5,093 nt of DNA from assembly GCA_937927885.1 (NCBI GenBank), contig CALEZJ010000450.1, forward strand, positions 1 through 5,093, written 5' to 3'. Positions 1 to 5,093 of this stretch are shown piece by piece. The stretch comes from an uncultured Paracoccaceae bacterium. Its GTDB lineage: Bacteria; Pseudomonadota; Alphaproteobacteria; Rhodobacterales; Rhodobacteraceae. Position numbers and translations under genes: made by a program. The notes beneath the pieces were generated by a model. It had not been told where the DNA came from and did not search any database. It worked only from the letters and a program-made list of their open reading frames with translations. Position 1 is the first letter of the stretch; each line of letters starts with the position of its first letter.

Positions 1-459
1 CACCAGGACCGGGGACAGTACGACCCCGACGAGGTTCGAGATCGAGGCCGCACAAACCGCCCCCGCCACATTCCCGCGTGCAAGCGACGTAAAGGCGATG
101 GCACTTTGCACGGTCGAAGGCAGGCAGCCGATATAGATCAGACCCGCCGCCAGCACCGGACCCAGAAGCGGCCCCGCCAATGCGGCCAGACCCAGCGCCA
201 ACAAGGGAAACAGGGCAAAGGTGATCAACACCGCGCCCCCCTGCAGACGCCAGTTTGTCAAGCCCGCCGCAATCGACGCGGTTGAAAGCTTTGCTCCGTA
301 TAGAAAGAACAACAGCGCGATGGCCCAGAACGAGACAGCCCTCAACCCCTCGGCCGCCGCGCCCGAGACCGGCAGCAGCGCTCCAGCCGCGATTGTGGCA
401 AACAAAAGCCCCATATAGCGGTCAAGGCCGTAGCGTTTCAGGCGCTGTGATAGTGACAT
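1..459 (-). CDS. SBF-like (bile acid:sodium symporter family, YfeH-type) transporter, C-terminus cut by window edge
   Basis: This is the N-terminal 153 residues of a polytopic inner-membrane protein; the frame is open to base 1, so the rest lies outside the window. Hydrophobic segments are visible at about residues 15-31, 41-56, 74-97, 101-116 and 133-150, separated by short basic or small-residue loops. The stretch CLPSTVQSAIAFTSLARGN (112-130) followed by VAGAVCAASISNLVG is the characteristic signature of the SBF-like family, a branch of the bile acid:sodium symporter superfamily whose members usually run to about 320-340 residues. The true substrate is unknown for most members, and the sequence gives no clue to it. 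The ATG at 459 is chosen because a perfect AGGAGG lies 4 nt upstream. The gene follows the glycerophosphotransferase-like gene on the same strand after 64 nt, so co-transcription is possible, but a role in the same pathway is not shown. Confidence 0.88.
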   Translation of the reverse strand, partial: MSLSQRLKRYGLDRYMGLLFATIAAGALLPVSGAAAEGLRAVSFWAIALLFFLYGAKLSTASIAAGLTNWRLQGGAVLITFALFPLLALGLAALAGPLLGPVLAAGLIYIGCLPSTVQSAIAFTSLARGNVAGAVCAASISNLVGVVLSPVLV

Positions 460-463
460 GTGG

Positions 464-469
464 CCTCCT
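464..469 (-). promoter_or_regulatory. Shine-Dalgarno site of the SBF-like transporter gene
   Basis: On the minus strand this reads AGGAGG, a full anti-16S match, followed by CCAC and then the ATG at 459. The 4-nt spacing is slightly short but workable. It is the strongest ribosome binding site in the window, and it settles the transporter start. Confidence 0.8.
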
Positions 470-523
470 GAGGGATGGGTTGGGCCCAAGAATCACGCTG
501 CATGTCACGGTGCAAGCCCCGTC

Positions 524-1801
524 TCAATCCATTTTCGCAAGGATTTCGTTACGGATGCGACGCGCCGCGTCGGTACCCGCCTGCGCGGCAAGAGCAGACG
601 AAAGGTGCTGGCGGACCGCGGCCAACCCATCGCGCCCGTCCAGAATGACCGACCTGAAGGTTCGCTGGAGCGCCTCGCCATCAGGACATGCGTGGAACCC
701 GGGCTCCAGCCATCGGCCAAAAGCCGAAAGCGGGCGCGAATCGGCGCGAGTCAGGCGCAGGATCGGCTGCCCGGTCATCATGTATTCGGCCAGAAACGAC
801 GCACTGTCCGTCACCAGCGCGTCCGAGGTCTGGAAAGCTGCCACTTGCTCGCCGTCCGGCAGATGCCCGGTGTTGGGCAGCGAGTCCCAGTCGCGCAGGA
901 AACCCTCGGCCGCAGCGCCAAACCCGTCACGGCGCAGGCTGAACCACAGGTTCGGATGCGGGCGCAACAGAAAATCCACCTCCGGATTGTCGCGCGCCAA
1001 CGCCAGAACTGCGGGGGCAGACCAGTCAAAGGTCGCCAGCCTAAGCGAGTTCGGCGCCAGACTGTGATGGGGTGCATAGACCACCCGTTTGCGCCCGGGA
1101 TCGGCGGCACGGGGCCAACTGGCAACAGCTGTTCGCGCGGGGCCGGGATGCAGATAACCCGATAGCCCCGCCGCACCCGCAATGCGAATACGCTCTGCAG
1201 GCGTGCCACCGGGGCAATGCGTCGCCACCTCGGCATGGTGTTCGGTCGGCACGAAAAGGCGCCAGAGCCATGGATGAAAATCCGGCACCGCGATCTGCTG
1301 AACCGGATCATCGATCACGCCCAGTTCATAGCTTTGATACGCGCAGGGAATTCGCCGCCCGATCCGCCGCGGAAGATCCTGCATCCCCCACGGTTGCTGG
1401 AGGAACAGAACATCGGCCTCCAACGCCTCGGGCGACGACAAACGGCCGTCGGGGAACAGGTCCTGGCTGATCGAACCTCGGCGGGCAAAGAACGTGCGAT
1501 TGGCAGCGTGCAGCGCCGCGCGCTCAACCTTGGGCAGGCGCAGCCCGACGTCGGACAGGGTGAGGGCAAAGCTGCAGAGCAGGGAAGGATCGGCCGCAAG
1601 CCCGTCGAACAGGGGCTGAGCGACCCACTTCCCGGCATCGCAAACCAGGAACACCACCCGAACCGGCCTGTCCGGGCAGGGTTGCCGGAGGATGGCGGGC
1701 ACCGTCGCTTTTCCGCGCACCGCCAACGCGTCGATCAGTCGATACCCGACCCGGCGCACATAGGATTGCACACGCGCGAGGGGGACAGAGCGGGATGTCA
1801 T
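524..1801 (-). CDS. CDP-glycerol glycerophosphotransferase-like (TagB/TagF-type) surface polysaccharide transferase
   Basis: A 425-residue cytoplasmic or membrane-peripheral transferase, probably using a CDP-alditol or related CDP-activated donor to modify or extend a cell-surface polysaccharide. The N-terminal Rossmann-like half opens with RVVFLVCDAGKWV (48-60), and DVLFLQQPWG (130-139) resembles an element seen in capsule-locus members of this group. The C-terminal half carries the elements expected of the glycerophosphotransferase fold: VYAPHHS (241-247), FLLRPHPN (277-284, with the RPHP corresponding to the usual K/RPHP) and SDALVTDSASFLAEY (326-340), followed by TGQPIL. No signal peptide or membrane helix is evident; the first 30 residues are basic. 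The ATG at 1801 is chosen over an in-frame ATG at 1849 because AAGAGGA lies 10 nt upstream of it. The frame stays open far upstream only because it runs antisense through the LicD-like gene. Acceptor and transferred group are unknown, and another GT-B transferase activity is possible. Confidence 0.75.
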   Translation of the reverse strand: MTSRSVPLARVQSYVRRVGYRLIDALAVRGKATVPAILRQPCPDRPVRVVFLVCDAGKWVAQPLFDGLAADPSLLCSFALTLSDVGLRLPKVERAALHAANRTFFARRGSISQDLFPDGRLSSPEALEADVLFLQQPWGMQDLPRRIGRRIPCAYQSYELGVIDDPVQQIAVPDFHPWLWRLFVPTEHHAEVATHCPGGTPAERIRIAGAAGLSGYLHPGPARTAVASWPRAADPGRKRVVYAPHHSLAPNSLRLATFDWSAPAVLALARDNPEVDFLLRPHPNLWFSLRRDGFGAAAEGFLRDWDSLPNTGHLPDGEQVAAFQTSDALVTDSASFLAEYMMTGQPILRLTRADSRPLSAFGRWLEPGFHACPDGEALQRTFRSVILDGRDGLAAVRQHLSSALAAQAGTDAARRIRNEILAKMD

Positions 1802-2032
1802 TTCGACGTGGTCCTCTTGCAGACTGCCTTGCGGTGGTAGACGCCCCATGCCGCACTGTGAAGTCCTGGAATGTCCCTCTGACCGCTCCGCCACCAGCAA
1901 TGGACAAGTCGCCGCCACAGGTCCATATCGGACGGCGCCGACAGGCCTGAACCAACCACCCAAGACTGCACAGTAATTGGGCGCAAGGACGGTTTCCGGG
2001 CAGCACGGCGGTGGCACGGGGTTCGAACGGTC
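1802..2032. other. Divergent intergenic region between the TagB/F-like and LicD-like genes
   Basis: These 231 bp separate two divergently transcribed genes and must hold the promoters of both unless those start inside the genes. I scanned both strands for sigma-70-like boxes and found only weak candidates. On the minus strand TTGGTT and a GATATG-like hexamer are separated by about 20 nt; on the plus strand a CTGAAC and TAATTG pair is separated by about 19 nt. Neither is good enough to call. No convincing operator repeat, riboswitch or small RNA was recognised. Codon-like bias in the region is weak, and no ORF here looks like a conserved protein. Confidence 0.55.
1812..1818 (-). promoter_or_regulatory. 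Probable ribosome binding site of the glycerophosphotransferase-like gene
   Basis: The minus strand reads AAGAGGA, 10 nt before the ATG at 1801. The spacing is long, but no comparable purine tract precedes the alternative in-frame ATG at 1849, so this site favours the shorter 425-residue product. Confidence 0.5.
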
Positions 2033-3394
2033 TTGAAACGTCTGATACTGGATTTCTATCGCAATCACCTCCCCGACGGCGTCAAGAACGCAGTCCCACC
2101 GGTGCTGAAGGTCGGCATGCTGGGCGGGCTTTATGGGCTCACCCGCTATCCCGACCTGCGCATGTGGCAAATGAAGTTGCTCCATGATCGCGCACGCGGC
2201 TTTGGGCGGGCGCCCTCGCATGATGATCCGATGTTTCATTGCCGCATGACCGCCGCCAGCACGGTTTCCGGCATCGACGCGGGGCAGGTCGGCGGTCGTT
2301 TCGCCGTGACCTTCGGCTTTCACGGGCTGAAGATCCACGGAACCTGCGACGCGCACCTTGTCGCCAAACCAGCAGACAAGCCGGAATGGGTCGATATTCT
2401 GGTCGATGGGCAGGTTCTGCGCCGCGAGAATCTGGGCAATCTGAACGGCGGGCTTGGCTTTTACTATACCATACGCCGCCCGGCGCTGGAGTTGTTCCCC
2501 AGCCGATGCGTGATCGAGGTGCGCGACTCGCTGGGCCGGACGTTTGACACCCGTGCTCCGTCGCAGTCCGCCCGGTCCAAGGTCACCGCGCTGGACCTGT
2601 CCATTCCTTTCGGCTCCGGCGAGCTGTCCCGGCATCTGGCCGCGACCGGCCCGCTGGACAAGAAAGGCTGGCCACGGCCCTCGTCCGTCGAACTGGCGCG
2701 GCGGCAGGCCGGAATGCTGGCGCTTTATGCCCGTGTGCGGCGCGTCTTCGAGCGCTCCTTGGACCGACCGCTGTTCTTGCTGTACGGAACCCTGCTGGGC
2801 CAGCACCGCAGCGGCGATTTCATTCCCGGCGATGATGATTTCGACGTCGGCTATGTCAGCCGCCTTCAAACACCGGCCGAAATCAAGGCGGAAGCGATCC
2901 ACATCATGCAGGCTCTCGTCGCCGAGGGTCTGATCGTCGTCCTGAATACGCAGGGACGGCCATTCCGGGTCCGCGATGCCGAAAGCGGCGTGGGGATCCA
3001 TCTGGATTGCCACATCGTGTTCACCACCGGCGACGGGCATGTCTGGTGCCACCCGCAGGCGCATCTTCCGCTGGCCCTGGCAGGATTCGAGTCTGTGGAA
3101 CACAGCGAGATGCGCGGCGCGCCCGTGCTGAAGCCCGTCGACAGCGAAGGTTTCCTGCGAACGCATTATGGCCCCGGATGGCGAACCCCTGACCCGAACT
3201 ACGCCACCAGCCACACCAGCGACATGGGCGGGGTGACGCGCGGATTGCGCGCGCTTTGCCTGACACGGCGCGACCAGCGCAGGCTCGAACGCCAGATCGT
3301 ACAAAAGGGTCTGCCGGGCGCCTTCATCCCGATGGCCCTGGAACCTCTCTATCCTCTGGATCGCTATATCGAGCGGGTCGGCTTTTTCGGTTAA
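2033..3394 (+). CDS. LicD/fukutin-family phosphotransferase with N-terminal beta-rich region
   Basis: A 453-residue protein whose C-terminal half is a LicD-type (PF04991-like) nucleotidyltransferase-fold phosphotransferase. The family transfers phosphocholine, ribitol-phosphate or similar groups from a CDP-linked donor to a glycan. The diagnostic stretch is LYGTLLGQHRSGDFIPGDDD (250-269) continuing FDVGY; G252/G256 and the acidic cluster D267, D268, D269 and D271 match the metal- and nucleotide-binding motif. IHLDCHIVF (322-330) supplies a further expected Asp (D325), and YGPGWRTPDP (379-388) is the familiar LicD/FKRP C-terminal element. Residues ~85-175 are rich in predicted beta strands (GRFAVTFGF, WVDILVDGQVL, CVIEVRD) and may be an acceptor- or partner-binding domain. 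The start is TTG at 2033 without a clear Shine-Dalgarno; ATG at 2117 (residue 29) is the next choice, preceded by AAGG. The gene is divergent from the TagB/F-like gene and convergent with the phosphonate genes. The exact donor is inferred, not shown. Confidence 0.85.
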   Translation: MKRLILDFYRNHLPDGVKNAVPPVLKVGMLGGLYGLTRYPDLRMWQMKLLHDRARGFGRAPSHDDPMFHCRMTAASTVSGIDAGQVGGRFAVTFGFHGLKIHGTCDAHLVAKPADKPEWVDILVDGQVLRRENLGNLNGGLGFYYTIRRPALELFPSRCVIEVRDSLGRTFDTRAPSQSARSKVTALDLSIPFGSGELSRHLAATGPLDKKGWPRPSSVELARRQAGMLALYARVRRVFERSLDRPLFLLYGTLLGQHRSGDFIPGDDDFDVGYVSRLQTPAEIKAEAIHIMQALVAEGLIVVLNTQGRPFRVRDAESGVGIHLDCHIVFTTGDGHVWCHPQAHLPLALAGFESVEHSEMRGAPVLKPVDSEGFLRTHYGPGWRTPDPNYATSHTSDMGGVTRGLRALCLTRRDQRRLERQIVQKGLPGAFIPMALEPLYPLDRYIERVGFFG

Positions 3395-3425
3395 CGCCAG
3401 TTCCCGGTTTTCTCTTGGCTGGCGT
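3394..3425. terminator. Possible stem-loop between convergent genes
   Basis: ACGCCAG (3394-3400) and CTGGCGT (3419-3425) form a perfect 7-bp inverted repeat around an 18-nt T-rich loop. It sits almost exactly in the 36-bp gap between the LicD-like stop codon and the dehydrogenase stop codon, where a bidirectional terminator would be useful. No U-tract follows the stem on either strand and the loop is large, so it is at best a weak intrinsic terminator or an RNA 3'-end stabiliser. Confidence 0.35.
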
Positions 3426-3430
3426 GCTTG

Positions 3431-4570
3431 TTACGAAGCCTCGAGGATTGACCGAAGGGTGGCGTCATCGATGGGCAGGATGAAATTTTCGCTGCGCCCT
3501 GGCGTGGTCATTTCGTCCGCGAGGGCGCAGAGCGCCTCGCGATCGGGCAGGATCGCGGTCGCGCGGTCCAGATCGACGACGGCCAGCACCTCGCGCAGCG
3601 CCGCCACCAACCTGCGGGCCGAGCCATGGCCGCTTAGCTGTGCAGCCGCTTCCAGCCCCTCGGGCGCGCCATCGAGGCAAAGGTCGGCCACCGCACGCAT
3701 GGTGAAGGCGCAGGCAAAGCCGTGGTCCAGCCCGAAATGCGCCGTCAGCGGATACGAGATGGAATGACAGATCGCGGTGCGGGTCTGGCTGATGCAAAGG
3801 CCCGCCATCAGGCTGGATTCGGCAATCAGGACACGGGCGGCATGGTCGGTAAGGTCGGCATGAAGGCGCGGAATGGCGTCAAGCGCCAACCCGATAGCGC
3901 GCGCCGCCATCAGCGTGGTCAAAGGCGAGCGATTGCGGTTCCAGAGCGACTCGAATGCCTGGTTCAGCGCATCGAGGCTGGTCGACAGGGTCGCAGCAGC
4001 AGGCAGGCCGTAGGTCAGTTGGGGATCGACAATCGCCGTGGCCGGGAACAGCGCCGGGCTGGCCAGCGAGAGTTTCTTCTTGCGCGCGTGGTCCCAGACG
4101 GTGGCGAAGGGCGTCACCTCGGACCCGGTGCCCGAGGTCGTGGGCAGCGCATGGACGGGCAGCAGCGGGCCGGTCAGGTACTGCGCGGGGGCGGCGATCA
4201 GCGTGGCCAGGTCACGCGTGGCAAGACCCGGAGTCAGGGCAGCCGCCAGTGCCTTTGCCGCGTCCATCGCCGAGCCGCCCCCAAAGGCAACGACGGCGTC
4301 AAATCGCTGCCCGACAAGGCTGTCGATCTGGGCCTGCGTCTGGGCAAGGCCCGGGTTGGGCGTGACACTGTCCACCCAGGTGACAATGTTCGAGGCCGCA
4401 ATTGGCCCCAGAACCGGATCGGCACTAAACTGGCGCCGTCCGCGCGTGGTGGTGACGATCAGCACCGACTTGCCCGCCAGCAGAGGCGCCAGCGCGGCGC
4501 GCGCCCCGAGGCCGAACTGTACGCGCGTCGGGCTCTGGAAGGTCCAGGACTGGCTGGGGCTTGAAGGCAT
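3431..4570 (-). CDS. Iron-containing alcohol dehydrogenase, probable phosphonoacetaldehyde reductase
   Basis: A 379-residue cytosolic group III (iron-type) alcohol dehydrogenase. It probably reduces phosphonoacetaldehyde to 2-hydroxyethylphosphonate with NAD(P)H, as PhpC/FomC-type enzymes do. The N-terminal domain carries AFGGGSAMDAAKAL (95-108), the nucleotide-binding glycine motif. HALPTTSGTGSEVTPFATVWD (140-160) is the family signature, with the variant seen in the phosphonate-linked clade. The C-terminal domain holds SLDALNQAFESLWNRNRSP and CHSISYPLTAHFGLDHG, giving the metal-site residues D200, H269 and H283. The position that is His in FucO-type enzymes (D-A-L-x-H) is Gln here (Q204). 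Function is assigned mainly from the adjacent phosphonopyruvate decarboxylase gene, 55 nt upstream on the same strand and surely in the same operon. The ATG at 4570 is chosen over GTG 4609 and ATG 4576 because AGGA lies 7 nt before it; the GTG has no ribosome site. A different aldehyde substrate remains possible. Confidence 0.85.
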   Translation of the reverse strand: MPSSPSQSWTFQSPTRVQFGLGARAALAPLLAGKSVLIVTTTRGRRQFSADPVLGPIAASNIVTWVDSVTPNPGLAQTQAQIDSLVGQRFDAVVAFGGGSAMDAAKALAAALTPGLATRDLATLIAAPAQYLTGPLLPVHALPTTSGTGSEVTPFATVWDHARKKKLSLASPALFPATAIVDPQLTYGLPAAATLSTSLDALNQAFESLWNRNRSPLTTLMAARAIGLALDAIPRLHADLTDHAARVLIAESSLMAGLCISQTRTAICHSISYPLTAHFGLDHGFACAFTMRAVADLCLDGAPEGLEAAAQLSGHGSARRLVAALREVLAVVDLDRATAILPDREALCALADEMTTPGRSENFILPIDDATLRSILEAS

Positions 4571-4577
4571 GGGCATG

Positions 4578-4581
4578 TCCT
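4578..4581 (-). promoter_or_regulatory. Ribosome binding site that selects the dehydrogenase start
   Basis: The minus strand reads AGGA, 7 nt before the ATG at 4570. The same AGGA lies only 1 nt before the ATG at 4576, which is too close, and nothing similar precedes GTG 4609. This favours the 379-residue product. Confidence 0.55.
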
Positions 4582-4625
4582 GTCGCACGGCCGCACGATA
4601 GTTTCTCACCGGGCGGTGTTTCTGA

Positions 4626-5093
4626 TCATCCGCGCAAGCGCCGCACGAACAGGGCCTTGTTCTCGGCTGGCGACTCCTTCGGTCGGCCCAGATCCGACCG
4701 CGATCCGGGCCGCACCCGGATTTCCAGGAAGCGGCGACCGGGAACCTGCGTCAGCTTCTGAACCGCGGCCAGAACCTCGGCGGGCCCGGTCACCGGGCCC
4801 ACAACCTCATCGTAACCGCAAGCGCGCGCCATGTCGGGCAACGACACCCGGAAGGCCACGGTCGGCTGGCCGCCCACGCTGTCATGCGCGCCGTTGTTCA
4901 GTACGATGTGCAGAAGGTTGCCAACCTTGCTGGTGCCTATGGTGGCCATGCCGCCCAGATGCATCAGCGCCGCGCCATCACCGTCGATGCAGGTCACATC
5001 CTTGTCGGGTGCGGCCAGGGCGATGCCCATGGCAATCTGCGAGGCATGGCCCATCGAACCCACGGTCAGGAAGTCGGACGAACGATCCTGCCC
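4626..5093 (-). CDS. Phosphonopyruvate decarboxylase, C-terminal part (N-terminus beyond window)
   Basis: The last 155 residues of a thiamine-diphosphate enzyme that decarboxylates phosphonopyruvate to phosphonoacetaldehyde. This is the step that makes the unfavourable PEP mutase reaction effectively irreversible in phosphonate biosynthesis. The frame is open through base 5093, so the N-terminal pyrimidine-binding domain and the start (roughly 220 or more residues) are missing. Visible motifs are DFLTVGSMGHASQIAMG (7-23), the TPP/Mg motif beginning IDGDGAALMH with GDG at 38-40 and closing NN at 66-67, and NNGAHDSVGGQPT (66-78), which is the hallmark of Ppd/AepY and distinguishes it from sulfopyruvate decarboxylase and acetolactate synthase. 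SDLGRPKESPAENK near the C-terminus is also typical of this family. The dehydrogenase gene follows directly. PEP mutase normally lies next to ppd and is expected off the right edge. Confidence 0.93.
   Translation of the reverse strand, partial: GQDRSSDFLTVGSMGHASQIAMGIALAAPDKDVTCIDGDGAALMHLGGMATIGTSKVGNLLHIVLNNGAHDSVGGQPTVAFRVSLPDMARACGYDEVVGPVTGPAEVLAAVQKLTQVPGRRFLEIRVRPGSRSDLGRPKESPAENKALFVRRLRG

Noticed and set aside
486..515. Possible sigma-70 promoter for the transporter (TTGCAC at 515-510 on the minus strand)
   Set aside because: At 17-nt spacing the -10 position reads TTCTTG, which matches the consensus poorly.
255..1840. Several overlapping plus-strand open frames across the TagB/F-like gene (for example 255-1067, 458-1165, 1217-1840)
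   Set aside because: Arg/Pro/Ser-rich translations without motifs, antisense to a well-supported gene; typical shadows in high-GC DNA.
1802..3304. N-terminal ~500-residue extension of the minus-strand frame that contains the TagB/F-like gene (open from 3304)
   Set aside because: It runs antisense through the LicD-like gene, whose catalytic motifs are unmistakable. The antisense translation has low-complexity His/Gln/Ala/Arg composition and no family motif. A start at 1801 with a purine-rich ribosome site explains the real protein.
3722..4601. Plus-strand open frames antisense to the dehydrogenase
   Set aside because: They lie opposite the conserved iron-type dehydrogenase and translate to Arg/Gly/Gln-rich sequence with no recognisable domain.
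4607..4618. Short inverted repeat CACCG-GG-CGGTG between ppd and the dehydrogenase gene, and the overlapping GTG start at 4609
   Set aside because: The 2-nt loop is too small for a stable hairpin, and the GTG lacks a ribosome site. It is more likely chance within a short operon spacer.

Overview
The window looks like high-GC chromosomal (or large-replicon) DNA from a proteobacterium. The GC/AT-poor third-position codon use and the style of the proteins fit an alphaproteobacterium, perhaps of the Rhodobacteraceae/Paracoccus kind. That taxonomic guess is inference, since no rRNA or other marker is present. Five protein-coding genes fill almost the whole window. Two are cut by its edges. No tRNA, rRNA, CRISPR array or insertion sequence was seen.

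Layout from left to right. (1) A 5'-complete but C-terminally cut membrane transporter of the SBF-like (bile acid:sodium symporter, YfeH-type) family lies on the minus strand. (2) Upstream of it on the same strand is a 425-residue protein of the CDP-glycerol glycerophosphotransferase/TagB-TagF-like type. (3) A 231-bp divergent intergenic region follows. (4) On the plus strand is a 453-residue LicD/fukutin-type phosphotransferase with a beta-rich N-terminal region. (5) A 36-bp convergent gap with a small inverted repeat separates it from an iron-containing alcohol dehydrogenase of the phosphonoacetaldehyde reductase type, on the minus strand. (6) Immediately upstream of that, cut by the right edge, is the C-terminal half of a phosphonopyruvate decarboxylase (Ppd/AepY type), on the minus strand.

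How the genes may work together. Phosphonopyruvate decarboxylase makes phosphonoacetaldehyde, and the alcohol dehydrogenase would reduce it to 2-hydroxyethylphosphonate (2-HEP) rather than aminating it to 2-aminoethylphosphonate. The two neighbouring transferases belong to families that move phospho-alditol or phosphocholine-like groups from CDP-activated donors onto surface glycans. The simplest combined reading is a locus that builds a 2-HEP (or glycerol-phosphate plus 2-HEP) decoration on a capsule, exopolysaccharide or LPS. PEP mutase and a CTP-dependent cytidylyltransferase would be expected just beyond the right edge, but they are not visible here. The transporter at the left edge may simply mark the boundary of the cluster.
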